Numbered from the stretch's first letter, positions 46,608-56,034 are shown. The stretch is 64,000 nt of DNA from an uncultured bacterium (GCA_905215555.1 CAJMQU010000003.1:1-64000); one strand, 5' to 3'. Made by a program: numbers and translations. Notes: generated by a model not told the origin, from the sequence alone.

Positions 46608-47495
46608 ATGACCATAGCGGAAGCAAAACAGCTGCGTATCGTGGACTATCTCGCCCGTCTGGGGCACCGTCCCCGAAGCATAAAATCGGATCAGTACTGG
46701 TATTTTTCTCCATTACGGGATGAACGCACGCCGTCGTTCAAGGTCAACGACCGGCTGAACGAGTGGTACGACTTCGGCGCGGCGACGGGCGGCGATCTGG
46801 TGGAGTTGGGCAAGCACCTTTACCGGACGGACGACGTGAGCGAGGTACTTGCGTACATCGAGCGGCACGAGAGCGTCGCCCCGGTACCCAGAGTGCGGAT
46901 GGCGGACACGACGCCCCGGCCCGTGGAATGCGAGATGCAGGACATAATGGTCGTGCCGTTGCGACACCCCGCGCTGCTCTCCTACCTGCGCACCCGTCTG
47001 ATTGACGAGGATATAGCGCGTATGTTCTGCCGGGAGGTTCATTACGTGCTGCGGAAGCGGCACTACTTCGCCCTTGCCTTTGGCAACCTCTCCGGTGGGT
47101 ATGAGGTGCGCAACCCTTATTACAAGGGATGTATCAAAGAGAAGGACATCTCTCTGGTGAGGCACTCGAGGGACGGTACGCAGAACCGGGTCTGCGTATT
47201 CGAGGGGTTCATGGACTTCCTCTCTTACCTGACATTGAAACAGGCGGGCGATGATGCGGTCTGCGTCGGCGCACCCTGCGACTATCTCGTGATGAACTCC
47301 GTGAACAACCTGAAAAAGGCGCTGGTTCACCTGCAGGAGTACCCGATTATCCATTGCTACCTTGATAATGATCTTGCCGGACGGAAAACCGCTGAGACCA
47401 TAGCCGGCATGTATGATGAGTTTGTTTGTAACGAAGCACACCGATACAGCGAATATAAGGACCTGAACGATTACCTGCGCGGTAAGAGATTGTAG
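46608..47495 (+). CDS. CHC2-type/Toprim DNA primase
   Basis: A 295-residue primase. The N-terminal part matches the zinc-finger-derived domain of ICE primases (WYFSPLRDERTPSFKVNDRL), but no zinc-binding cysteines are visible. The Toprim part has VCVFEGFMDFLSYL (catalytic Glu) and HCYLDNDLAGRKTAE (DxD). It would prime second-strand synthesis of the transferred strand. It ends with TAG (47493-47495) used as a genuine stop, in contrast to the neighbouring prophage. Confidence 0.82.
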   Translation: MTIAEAKQLRIVDYLARLGHRPRSIKSDQYWYFSPLRDERTPSFKVNDRLNEWYDFGAATGGDLVELGKHLYRTDDVSEVLAYIERHESVAPVPRVRMADTTPRPVECEMQDIMVVPLRHPALLSYLRTRLIDEDIARMFCREVHYVLRKRHYFALAFGNLSGGYEVRNPYYKGCIKEKDISLVRHSRDGTQNRVCVFEGFMDFLSYLTLKQAGDDAVCVGAPCDYLVMNSVNNLKKALVHLQEYPIIHCYLDNDLAGRKTAETIAGMYDEFVCNEAHRYSEYKDLNDYLRGKRL

Positions 47496-47519
47496 GACTC
47501 GCTACCAGTTCTGCCGGAA

Positions 47520-47544
47520 AGCTCTCCTCTCAGGAGGGCTTTTT
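47520..47544 (+). terminator. Terminator after the primase gene
   Basis: A compact stem (AGCTCTCCT with AGGAGGGCT, one wobble pair) has a 3-nt loop and is followed by TTTT. It isolates the primase unit from the tra operon. Confidence 0.8.
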
Positions 47545-47576
47545 CTATGTCCCATCAAGGCGTAATTTTCCCCTTA

Positions 47577-47739
47577 AAGTATGATATTAAAGTATGATTT
47601 ACTATTTTCATACTGATTTTATATGCTAATTCATCGTTTAGCATCAAGATTTTTTCCGCATATAGAATATAATCCTTTCCTTTGCAATCATACTTTAATC
47701 GAATTTTAATATCATACTTAAAAATATGAAATCATACTT
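47577..47739. promoter_or_regulatory. Iterated 9-mer operator-like sites at the tra promoter
   Basis: AAGTATGAT occurs at 47577-47585 and 47590-47598. Its inverse ATCATACTT occurs at 47687-47695, 47711-47719 and 47731-47739. The last copy lies inside the first codons of the first tra gene. Two direct and three inverted copies around a promoter suggest cooperative binding of a transfer regulator. No -33/-7 pair is obvious between them. Confidence 0.6.
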
Positions 47740-48172
47740 TATATTCGCCATTGTCCTGACGGTGTTGTACATCATCTATTATGCGGTCAATATCGCCCGG
47801 GATCTCTATGGAAAGAAAGAGAACGGCAAGACGGACGAGGAGGTCTTTGACCTTGGCCTTGTAGATGCCACGGAAGAGAGCATCAGCGTCTCGGAGAACG
47901 AGACTGGTTTCAGCATCGGAAGCGAGAAGTACGACACGGAGGTCGAAGCGGTAGCTACGCCTGTGGTGCAGGACAGCGATGCGGAACAAGAAGAAACCGC
48001 CCATATACGGTTCGAGCGGCTGAAGGCCAAGGCGGAGGAGCGGATGGAAGATTCCGTCCCCTACCTGTCCGACCCCTTCACGTCGGAGGAAATGTACAAG
48101 GCAATGGTTTCCAGAGGCTGTCCGGAAAACCGTCCCGAGTTGAAGTGGAAGCCTTTCAAAGATAAGCTATAA
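47726..48172 (+). CDS. First tra-operon protein, single-pass membrane protein
   Basis: A 148-residue protein with one N-terminal membrane helix (YFIFAIVLTVLYIIYYAV) and an acidic cytosolic domain. The C-terminus SEEMYKAMVSRGCPENRPEL, then KWKPFKDKL, is conserved-looking. It opens the operon, 2 bp before the first DUF4134 gene. The position corresponds to the traC/traD area of CTnDOT-type elements, but I do not assign a name. Confidence 0.65.
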   Translation: MKSYFIFAIVLTVLYIIYYAVNIARDLYGKKENGKTDEEVFDLGLVDATEESISVSENETGFSIGSEKYDTEVEAVATPVVQDSDAEQEETAHIRFERLKAKAEERMEDSVPYLSDPFTSEEMYKAMVSRGCPENRPELKWKPFKDKL

Positions 48173-48173
48173 A

Positions 48174-48500
48174 ATGTCAAGGACGAAAAAGATACTCTGT
48201 ACACTATGTTCCATCCTCCCATGTTCGGCATTTGCCAAAAGCGGCGGCGTGAATTACAGCTGGGGTGCGGACGCGCTGGCCACGATGCACGACTTCGTGG
48301 TCACGATGATGCTGTATGTCCAGTACATGTGCTACGCGCTCGCCTCGGTTTTGGTTGTCATTGCCGCGCTCCAGATCTACATCAAGATGAACCGGGGCGA
48401 CGACGACGTAAGCAAGTCCATCATGATGCTTGTCGGCGCCTGCCTCTTTGCCATCGGTGCGTTTTTCGTGTTCCCCGCCTTTTTCGGTTATCGCGTATAG
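48174..48500 (+). CDS. DUF4134-family conjugation protein, first paralogue
   Basis: A 108-residue protein with a cleavable signal peptide (ending near SAFAKSGG) and two membrane helices (residues 43-66 and 83-105). The pattern is VMLYVQYMCYALASVLVVIA, then KSIMMLVGACLFAIGAFFVF. It is a paralogue of the TraE-type protein encoded next, so the operon carries two pilin-like DUF4134 subunits. It terminates at TAG (48498-48500). Confidence 0.78.
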   Translation: MSRTKKILCTLCSILPCSAFAKSGGVNYSWGADALATMHDFVVTMMLYVQYMCYALASVLVVIAALQIYIKMNRGDDDVSKSIMMLVGACLFAIGAFFVFPAFFGYRV

Positions 48501-48573
48501 AAGCCGAAGAGACGAAGCCGTACCGCCGTAGTGACGGTGCGGAAAATAACAAACAAATAAAATATAAAAGATC

Positions 48574-48942
48574 ATGTTTCAAAAAGCAAAAAGACTGATG
48601 AAGAAGCTGGCCTCTGCCAAAGAGAAGATGCAGATGTTCATGCTGATGATGCTGTGCGGCCCGACGGCTGTCATGGCCCAGAACTCCGCCGGCGACTATT
48701 CCGCCGGAACGACGGCACTGGCGACCGTCACGGAGGAAATCGCCAAGTATGTACCCATCGTCGTCAAGCTCTGCTACGCCATCGCCGGGGTCGTTGCGAT
48801 TGTGGGCGCGATCAGCGTCTATATCGCCATGAACAACGAGGAGCAGGATGTCAAGAAGAAGATTATGATGGTCGTGGGTGCCTGTATTTTCCTTATCGCT
48901 GCGGCTCAGGCCCTGCCGCTGTTCTTCGGCATCGGCGGTTAA
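48574..48942 (+). CDS. traE: TraE-type DUF4134 conjugation protein
   Basis: A 122-residue protein. An N-terminal targeting segment ends after AVMAQ, followed by two membrane helices. Between them lies the YIAMNNEEQDVKKKIMMVVG motif that defines DUF4134/TraE of Bacteroidales conjugative transposons. Its size and topology resemble VirB2-like pilin subunits. It is followed 12 bp later by traF. Confidence 0.85.
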   Translation: MFQKAKRLMKKLASAKEKMQMFMLMMLCGPTAVMAQNSAGDYSAGTTALATVTEEIAKYVPIVVKLCYAIAGVVAIVGAISVYIAMNNEEQDVKKKIMMVVGACIFLIAAAQALPLFFGIGG

Positions 48943-48954
48943 ACCTGACATGTG

Positions 48955-49251
48955 ATGCAAGCCAAGGACGAACGTTATCCCGACTACCCGCTGTTCAAAG
49001 GGTTACAACGCCCTTTGGAGTTCATGGGCATTCAAGGCCGCTACATCTACTGGGCGGCGGGTGCATCAGGAGGAGCCATCGTAGGCTTCATCATCGCGTA
49101 CTGTCTGGTGGGGTTCGTGGCCGGGCTGATTGTGCTGGTCGCGGCCTTGTCCACGGGTATCGCGCTCATCATGCTCAAACAGCGTAAGGGGTTGCATACC
49201 AAGAAAGATTCGCGCGGCGTGTACGTCTATGCCTACTCGAAGAAACCATGA
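48955..49251 (+). CDS. traF: TraF-type DUF4133 conjugation protein
   Basis: A 98-residue protein with two adjacent membrane helices (about residues 30-72). YPDYPLFKGLQRPLEFMGIQ is the DUF4133 signature near the N-terminus. It is VirB3-like in size, topology and position just before the VirB4-type ATPase. ATG 48955 is chosen over the GTG one codon upstream. A strong hairpin terminator separates it from traG. Confidence 0.85.
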   Translation: MQAKDERYPDYPLFKGLQRPLEFMGIQGRYIYWAAGASGGAIVGFIIAYCLVGFVAGLIVLVAALSTGIALIMLKQRKGLHTKKDSRGVYVYAYSKKP

Positions 49252-49306
49252 CGGTAGAAAGAAAACCACCACGTGCAACGTGTGGTCCTATTGAATGTTG
49301 AACGCG

Positions 49307-49345
49307 GGCAGGGCCGCCTGAAGTTCGGGCGGCTCTGCCTTTTTT
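49307..49345 (+). terminator. Intrinsic terminator directly before traG
   Basis: A 12-bp GC-rich stem (49307-49318 with 49328-49339, one G-T pair) is followed by six T, and the last T touches ATG 49346. A weaker hairpin with ACGTG/CACGT-like arms precedes it at about 49266-49287. Placed inside the tra operon, it is a candidate attenuator of traG and everything downstream. Confidence 0.8.
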
Positions 49346-52066
49346 ATGTGTATTGAAATGACAATGACATTTTACATCATACTGCTTTTCATAACCCTAT
49401 GCGCCGGTATGGCGGTATCGGTCTATGCCTTCGGCACGGGCGGCAAGCGCAAGCGTATCTTCCAGGACATCTACTTCTCCGTGGAAGAGACGAACGGCGT
49501 GGGCGTGCTGTACACCAAGACAGGAGAATATTCTGCTGTGCTGAAGATAGAGAATCCGGTGCAGAAATACTGCGCCAACATCGACAGCTACTACGAGTAC
49601 ACGCACCTGTTCACCGCCGTAGCGCAGACGCTGGGCGAAGGGTATGCCATCCACAAGCAGGACATCTTCATACGGAAGCAGTTCGAGGACGGGACGGGCG
49701 ACCGGCACGAGTTCCTTTCATCCGCCTACTTCCGCTACTTCAAGGGGCGCCACTACACGGACAGCGTGTGTTACCTGACCATCACGCAGGAGGCGAAGAA
49801 GAGCCGCCTGTTCTCTTACGACGGCAAGCAGTGGCGTGACTTTCTGGTGAAAATCCACAAGGTCCACGACCAGCTGCGGGACGGAGGTGTGCAGGCGAAG
49901 TTCCTGAACAAGGCCGAGGCGAGCGAGTACGTGGACCGCTACTTCGCGATGAACTTCAAGGACCGTATCGTGTCGATGACCAACTTCAAGGCGGACGAGG
50001 AGACGGTCTCCATGGGAGACAAACGCTGCAAGGTGTACAGCCTCGTGGACGTGGACTACGCCGCGCTGCCCTCGCTAATCCGCCCCTATACCAATATCGA
50101 GGTGAACAACACGGAGATGCCGGTGGACCTCGTATCGGTCATCGACAGCATCCCGAATGCGGAGACGGTAGTCTATAACCAGATTATCTATCTGCCCAAC
50201 CAAAAGCGGGAGCTGGCCCTGCTGGACAAAAAGAAGAACCGGCACGCGAGCATCCCGAACCCGAGCAACCAGATGGCCGTCGAGGACATCAAGCGGGTGC
50301 AGGAAGTCATCGCCCGCGAGAGCCGGCAACTCGTGTACACGCACTTCAACCTGATTGTCGCCGTACCGGCTGACGCCGACCTGCAGAAATGCACGAACCA
50401 TCTGGAAAACGCCTTCGGGCGTATGGGCATCCATATCAGCAAGCACGCCTACAACCAGTTGGAGCTGTTCGTCAGTTCGTTCCCGGGCAACTGTTACGGC
50501 ATGAGCGAGGAGTACGACCGCTTTCTGACACTTGGCGACGCCGCCATGTGCCTGATGTACAAGGAGCGCATCCAGCACAGCGAGGAGACGCCTCTGAAAA
50601 TCTACTATACCGACCGTCAGGGCGTACCCGTGGCTATCGACATCACGGGAAAAGAGGGAAAGAACAAGCTGACGGACAACTCGAATTTTTTCTGTTTAGG
50701 GCCTTCGGGCAGCGGCAAGAGCTTCCACATGAACTCCGTCGTGCGCCAGCTTTACGAGCAGGGCACGGACGTGGTGATGGTCGATACGGGTAACAGTTAC
50801 GAGGGGCTTTGCGAGTATCTGGGAGGCAAGTATATCAGCTACACGGAAGAGAAGCCTATCACGATGAACCCGTTCCGCATCCACCGTGAGGAGATGAACG
50901 TGGAGAAAACGGGCTTTCTCAAGAACCTCGTGCTACTCATCTGGAAAGGCTCGCAGGGCACGGTCACAAAGACGGAGGACCGTCTGATAGAGCAGGTCAT
51001 CACGGAGTACTACGACACCTATTTCAACGGCTTCGACGGTTTTACGCCCATGCAGCGCGAGGACTTGCGCAAGAGCCTCGTTATTGACGACCGTAACCGC
51101 AGTGAACGGCAGGAGGAAACCGAAATGCAGCGTGCCGGGCGTATCGAGCGCATGATTGACGAGATGGAACGTCGCCGTAAGGAGTTAAAAGTGGAAGAAT
51201 TGTCGTTCAACTCGTTCTACGAGTTTTCCGTGCAGCGCATTCCGGATATCTGCGATGAGAACCATATCTCAGGCATCGACATTTCGACCTACCGCTATAT
51301 GATGAAGGACTTCTACCGTGGCGGCAACCATGACAAGACGCTGAACGAGAACATGGACAGCTCGCTGTTCGACGAGACGTTCATTGTCTTCGAAATCGAC
51401 AGTATAAAAGATGATCCTCTCCTGTTCCCTCTTGTTACGCTGATTATCATGGACGTGTTCCTGCAGAAGATGCGTATCAAGAAGAACCGTAAGGTACTGG
51501 TAATCGAGGAGGCGTGGAAAGCCATTGCCAGCCCGCTCATGGCCGAGTACATCAAGTTCATGTACAAGACGGCCCGTAAGTTCTGGGCTTCGGTGGGCGT
51601 GGTGACACAAGAGATACAGGACATCATCGGCAGCCCCATCGTCAAGGAGGCCATCATCAACAATTCGGACGTGGTGATGCTGCTCGACCAGAGCAAGTTC
51701 CGCGAGCGGTTCGATGAAATCAAGGCTATTCTCGGGCTTACGGACGTGGACTGCAAGAAAATCTTTACCATTAACCGACTGGAAAACAAGGAGGGGCGCA
51801 GCTTCTTCCGCGAGGTGTTCATCCGCCGGGGAAGCACCAGCGGCGTGTACGGTGTGGAGGAACCTCACGAGTGCTACATGACCTACACGACCGAGCGTGC
51901 GGAGAAAGAGGCCCTGAAACTCTACAAGAGAGAACTCCGATGCAGCCATCAGGAGGCTATCGAGGCGTATTGCCGCGACTGGGACACCAGCGGCATTGGC
52001 AAATCTCTGCCGTTTGCCCAGAAAGTCAATGAGGCGGGACGGGTATTGAACTTATCATCAAAATAA
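49346..52066 (+). CDS. traG: TraG, VirB4-type conjugation ATPase
   Basis: A 906-residue ATPase powering the type IV secretion apparatus. A short N-terminal membrane segment (FYIILLFITLCAGMAVSVYA) precedes the CagE/VirB4 domain. Walker A is G452-P-S-G-S-G-K458-S459. Walker B lies in VLVIEEAWKAI near residue 720, and the Q-rich SVGVVTQEIQDII motif follows. Possible starts are ATG 49346, 49358 or 49364; the terminator T tract just upstream would leave little leader for the first. Confidence 0.92.
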   Translation: MCIEMTMTFYIILLFITLCAGMAVSVYAFGTGGKRKRIFQDIYFSVEETNGVGVLYTKTGEYSAVLKIENPVQKYCANIDSYYEYTHLFTAVAQTLGEGYAIHKQDIFIRKQFEDGTGDRHEFLSSAYFRYFKGRHYTDSVCYLTITQEAKKSRLFSYDGKQWRDFLVKIHKVHDQLRDGGVQAKFLNKAEASEYVDRYFAMNFKDRIVSMTNFKADEETVSMGDKRCKVYSLVDVDYAALPSLIRPYTNIEVNNTEMPVDLVSVIDSIPNAETVVYNQIIYLPNQKRELALLDKKKNRHASIPNPSNQMAVEDIKRVQEVIARESRQLVYTHFNLIVAVPADADLQKCTNHLENAFGRMGIHISKHAYNQLELFVSSFPGNCYGMSEEYDRFLTLGDAAMCLMYKERIQHSEETPLKIYYTDRQGVPVAIDITGKEGKNKLTDNSNFFCLGPSGSGKSFHMNSVVRQLYEQGTDVVMVDTGNSYEGLCEYLGGKYISYTEEKPITMNPFRIHREEMNVEKTGFLKNLVLLIWKGSQGTVTKTEDRLIEQVITEYYDTYFNGFDGFTPMQREDLRKSLVIDDRNRSERQEETEMQRAGRIERMIDEMERRRKELKVEELSFNSFYEFSVQRIPDICDENHISGIDISTYRYMMKDFYRGGNHDKTLNENMDSSLFDETFIVFEIDSIKDDPLLFPLVTLIIMDVFLQKMRIKKNRKVLVIEEAWKAIASPLMAEYIKFMYKTARKFWASVGVVTQEIQDIIGSPIVKEAIINNSDVVMLLDQSKFRERFDEIKAILGLTDVDCKKIFTINRLENKEGRSFFREVFIRRGSTSGVYGVEEPHECYMTYTTERAEKEALKLYKRELRCSHQEAIEAYCRDWDTSGIGKSLPFAQKVNEAGRVLNLSSK

Positions 52067-52074
52067 ATAGAACA

Positions 52075-52731
52075 ATGGAAACGAAAAGAATCTTGATTGA
52101 CCTGTCTTTCGACTATGGCATGAACCACATGGGCTTCGAAAGCAGCCTGACCCGGCAGGAGATTGCCATCGACAACCAGAAACTCCAGAAACTAACTATC
52201 CGTGAGTTTTGTATGCTGACAAGGGAGGAAGTCCTTTCGGCGGACGGCATGACGGTGGATAAGCTGTCCGCCATCGAGCGTCTGCTGGACGAGTATTCCC
52301 TCCGGCTGGGTATGTCTGCCGGGGAACTGGACGCGTATCTGGACTGCTATTATCAGGAACGTCCCGAAGAGAAGAAGTTTTATGACCTGTGCGACCGTAT
52401 GTGTGAATCCGTCGCGACTTCGGGAGCCAAGCCGGCTTTCGACGAGAAGGGATTCAGAACCGAGCTGGACAGGAAACTACATGGCAATCCTTTGGATGGG
52501 ACAAGGCTCAGCGATTTGGGATGGCTGCATTACCAGACCTTGCGCGAGGCTTACCTGAGCCAGCCTTGGTATATGCGGATGTTCGCTTCCCGCTTATACA
52601 GGACAAAGAAGGCCGTTAAGGATGCATTCTGGATACACGAGGGGTTCTGTGCTTTTGTCACGGACAGATGCATGGACTCCGAACGATGGAATTTCGAACA
52701 CAGGGAAGTAAAACCAACCATTCAACAATAA
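52075..52731 (+). CDS. Tra-operon cytosolic protein of unknown function
   Basis: A 218-residue soluble, helical protein without signal peptide. It lies between traG and a large secreted protein gene, with short spacings of 8 and 4 bp. Notable stretches are RLLDEYSLRLGMSAGELDAY and YLSQPWYMRMFASRLYRTKK. No family with known function is recognised, though position suggests a role in mating apparatus assembly. Confidence 0.6.
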   Translation: METKRILIDLSFDYGMNHMGFESSLTRQEIAIDNQKLQKLTIREFCMLTREEVLSADGMTVDKLSAIERLLDEYSLRLGMSAGELDAYLDCYYQERPEEKKFYDLCDRMCESVATSGAKPAFDEKGFRTELDRKLHGNPLDGTRLSDLGWLHYQTLREAYLSQPWYMRMFASRLYRTKKAVKDAFWIHEGFCAFVTDRCMDSERWNFEHREVKPTIQQ

Positions 52732-52735
52732 AACG

Positions 52736-55282
52736 ATGAAACGGCTGTCGCTCATTCTCATAGTGCTGTTGCTCGCCCTCGCGCAGCGTGTCCACGCCCA
52801 GTATTACAGCGTGAACTACGACGCGCGTACCGTGGCGGCAATGGCTGCCGCTTTCGGCACGGAGACGGTGGCCGAGAGCTATTACCGGGAGCAGGTCGAT
52901 GACATCCTGAAACATTACAACGCGGCGGAAGTGGCCACGGCAGGCATTTTCGCCTCCAAGTTTTTGGAGCATAAGGCCCTGTCCGACCTCGGTATCTGGT
53001 GCAGCAGCACGGAGAATTATTACTATCGCCGGATTTACCGCATGGTGGCGGAGAAAATCATGCCGAAAATATGGGTGGTGGCGAAGCTGATGCTACGCTC
53101 GCCGCAGACGGCCATCCACTGGGGCAGCTATCTGATGAAGATATGTGACGAGACGAAAAGCCTCTGTATGCAGTTCGAGAGCGTGGTGACGAACAGCACG
53201 CTGACGTTTTCGGATATCATGTTCCTCGAAATCAACCGGGACATCGCCCCCTTGCTGAAACTCTCGGAAACGGGAGGCATCGACTGGCGGCATCTGCTGG
53301 ATGACCTTGCCCGTGTGCCAGGCAACTTCACGGGCGAAAATCTGAAAGAGGACATCGACCACCTTTACGACATGGGTGTCGGGCTTGCCACGGCGGGAAT
53401 CAGCAATATCGGGGACGCCCTGTTGCAGAGCAGCTCGTTCCATGACCTGATGGGTGGAAAGGTGGATGAAATCTTCAACCTGTACGACCATTACGGCACT
53501 CTCTTCGAGCAGGCGGAGCATAATCTCGGCGGCCTGATTATCGACATGGTGGGCGGCGAGGAGAATGTGGCGGGGCTGTTCGAGCTGAGCGAGTACAACC
53601 TCACGTCATGGATGACCGACTATCTGGACGAGGTGGCCGGGAACTATTATACGCAACGATGGTATATCGCCCGCCGCGACCAAGGCAGCGTTTCGCTGTG
53701 CGATTACTACCCTCCAACGGATGACAACAGCATCCTGAACGGCGGCGAGTGGACGCGTTTCGAAACAAGCGATCCCGGCTTTTATCCAAACGCCTCGCAA
53801 CGGGAGCAGGCACTTTCCAACTCGGAACGGTATGCCGGATGGTCAAGGAACCGGGTTCAGCAACTCAACAACCGGAATGACGGCTACACCTATACCATCA
53901 ACTACTGGCAGAGTGCCTACGTCATCAGCCGGGGCGGCAAGCAGACGAAGAAGGCATACGCCTACGAGATACACGTCAAGCAGAGTTGGAACCATGAGGA
54001 GGTCATCTACGAGGATGTATTCGATTCCTACTCGATGGACCTGAACACGTTCAAGGCCGGACTGAACGCCCGCCTCTCGGAGTTCAACGACAACGAGGAG
54101 GGCTATACCTATTATATCGCCTCCGACGCGCGGAACTATTATCAGGCGACGGACGCCGCCAAGCTGCAAGGCTGCGAGAGCGTGACCATCAGCGTGACCT
54201 GTTCGGACGGTGCCACGCTCGGACAGGGAACGACACAGTACAAGTGTCGCAAGTGCGGCAGCTCGCTGAACGCCCACTCGAAGGAGTGCGCCATGCAGAC
54301 TTCGGTCACGGAGAACGAACTGGACCTCTCCGAACTGGACGGTATGGTGCAGGAAGCGGCCAACCGGGTCGCCCTGCTTGAATCGCAGATAAAAGCATTG
54401 GAGGATGAGAATGCCGCGTTGCTGAAGAAAATCGCCGAAGCGAGCGTGGAGGACGCGGCAACGTACCGCCAGCAGTACAATGCAAACAAGACACAGATAG
54501 ACCGCCTGAAAAGCGAGCTGGCCGAATGGCAGAAGAAACAGAAGGAGTATGCGGACGCGAGACAGGAAGCGGCGGGCGACAACGACGTGCCGACGGACGA
54601 CTACTACCGCATACCCGCCATCATGCAGGACTGTAAGACCGCCTACAATCTCACGTGGCAAGGCGGCGACGCGTGGAGTGGCTACACCTATGTACGCAAG
54701 GCTACCATGCCGAACATCAACGGTGTCATCACGTTCCGGGCAACGATTTCGATAGCGCGGAAACCAAAGTATTTCCTCGGCATCAAGATTCACCGTGCCA
54801 TCCTGCAGATCAGTTGGGAGCTGACCACGGAATACACCGACACATTCGTCGCCGACGTGCTGACGCTCGACCCGAACCTTTCGGAGGAGGAAAAGACCAA
54901 GATGGTGAACGACCGCATCGCGGAAATCGCCCGGGAACACCCGTCCTGCAAAATCACGACGGAGTACGCCCGTACCGCCCCGATGGAAGAGACACCCACC
55001 GGGGATGTGTATCACTTGCTGTGGTCGAGCGACCGGCTTGCCATAGCCCGTGAGGTGGATTCTCGGATTACAAAAATATACGCCGACCTCGTGTCGCTGG
55101 AGAAGATGATGCACTACAAGCGCAGCATCATCGACGTGCTGAAGGACGTGCTTCCGGAACTGGACACGGACGAGGGACGCAGGCTCACGCTCGTGGAGGA
55201 GTGCCATGACCGCTGGGTGGAGAACGCACGGGCTTCCAGAGGCGGTAACGGAAGAAACGCAAGAAAGGAGGAACGGCCATGA
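52736..55282 (+). CDS. Large periplasmic conjugation protein with coiled coil and zinc-ribbon-like motif
   Basis: An 848-residue protein with a clear signal peptide (RLSLILIVLLLALAQRVHA, cut before QYY). The region of residues 1-300 is helical. The middle (about 330-480) is tyrosine- and asparagine-rich. A CRKCGSSLNAHSKEC motif follows near residue 506, suggesting zinc binding or disulfides, then a long coiled coil (about 525-610). The C-terminus is basic. Proteins of this type occupy the traH position in related elements. It overlaps traI by four bases. Confidence 0.65.
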   Translation: MKRLSLILIVLLLALAQRVHAQYYSVNYDARTVAAMAAAFGTETVAESYYREQVDDILKHYNAAEVATAGIFASKFLEHKALSDLGIWCSSTENYYYRRIYRMVAEKIMPKIWVVAKLMLRSPQTAIHWGSYLMKICDETKSLCMQFESVVTNSTLTFSDIMFLEINRDIAPLLKLSETGGIDWRHLLDDLARVPGNFTGENLKEDIDHLYDMGVGLATAGISNIGDALLQSSSFHDLMGGKVDEIFNLYDHYGTLFEQAEHNLGGLIIDMVGGEENVAGLFELSEYNLTSWMTDYLDEVAGNYYTQRWYIARRDQGSVSLCDYYPPTDDNSILNGGEWTRFETSDPGFYPNASQREQALSNSERYAGWSRNRVQQLNNRNDGYTYTINYWQSAYVISRGGKQTKKAYAYEIHVKQSWNHEEVIYEDVFDSYSMDLNTFKAGLNARLSEFNDNEEGYTYYIASDARNYYQATDAAKLQGCESVTISVTCSDGATLGQGTTQYKCRKCGSSLNAHSKECAMQTSVTENELDLSELDGMVQEAANRVALLESQIKALEDENAALLKKIAEASVEDAATYRQQYNANKTQIDRLKSELAEWQKKQKEYADARQEAAGDNDVPTDDYYRIPAIMQDCKTAYNLTWQGGDAWSGYTYVRKATMPNINGVITFRATISIARKPKYFLGIKIHRAILQISWELTTEYTDTFVADVLTLDPNLSEEEKTKMVNDRIAEIAREHPSCKITTEYARTAPMEETPTGDVYHLLWSSDRLAIAREVDSRITKIYADLVSLEKMMHYKRSIIDVLKDVLPELDTDEGRRLTLVEECHDRWVENARASRGGNGRNARKEERP

Positions 55283-56004
55283 AACGGAACTTACTGATAA
55301 CGGTCGTGCTGCTGGCCCTTCTGCCCGGCATCGCCAAGGCGCAGTGGACCTTCGACATCGTGTCGGTGGAAGCCTACATCAACGACCACAAGAAACAGCG
55401 CAGCCTGCTGTTGGCCCGCAGTACGCTGGAATACAGCAACAAGCTGCTGCACGAGTACAGCCGCAAGAAGGTCGGCGGGTACAAGGAGCTGAACGTGGAC
55501 TTGGACCGCTACACCCGCGCCTTCGACATCATCGACGTGATGTACCAGTCCCTGCGGACGGCGCTGAACGTGAAGAACACCTACACGGAGGTGAGCGACC
55601 GTATCGGCGACTACAAGAACCTGCTGGAGGACTTCAACGAGAAGATACTGAAACGGGGGCGCATCGAACCGTCCGACGCGCTGATACTGACCATCAACGA
55701 GAAAGCCATACGCGACATCGCCCATGACGGGGAGCAGCTCTACAAGTCGGTGAGCGACCTCGTGCTGTACGCCACGGGAGCGGCGGCCTGCTCGACCAGC
55801 GACCTGCTGACGGTACTGGAGGCTATCAACCAATCGCTGGACGACATCGAACGGCACCTGAACCGGGCATACATCGAAACGTGGAGGTACATACAAGTGC
55901 GTATCGGCTACTGGAAATCGAAGATATACCGCGAGCGCACCAAACAGGAGATTCTCGACGGGGCTTTCGGGCGGTGGCGGGAAGCGGGACGACTGGATGA
56001 CTGA
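55279..56004 (+). CDS. traI: TraI-type DUF4141 conjugation protein
   Basis: A 241-residue protein with a signal peptide (LLITVVLLALLPGIAKA, cut before QWT), then mostly helix. The start of the mature protein, QWTFDIVSVEAYINDHKKQR, is typical of DUF4141/TraI of Bacteroidales conjugative transposons. It is probably a periplasmic VirB5-like or channel-assembly component. ATG overlaps the previous stop. Confidence 0.82.
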   Translation: MKRNLLITVVLLALLPGIAKAQWTFDIVSVEAYINDHKKQRSLLLARSTLEYSNKLLHEYSRKKVGGYKELNVDLDRYTRAFDIIDVMYQSLRTALNVKNTYTEVSDRIGDYKNLLEDFNEKILKRGRIEPSDALILTINEKAIRDIAHDGEQLYKSVSDLVLYATGAAACSTSDLLTVLEAINQSLDDIERHLNRAYIETWRYIQVRIGYWKSKIYRERTKQEILDGAFGRWREAGRLDD

Positions 56005-56034
56005 TGAACGGAAATAGATAAAAGGGAAAAGAAG

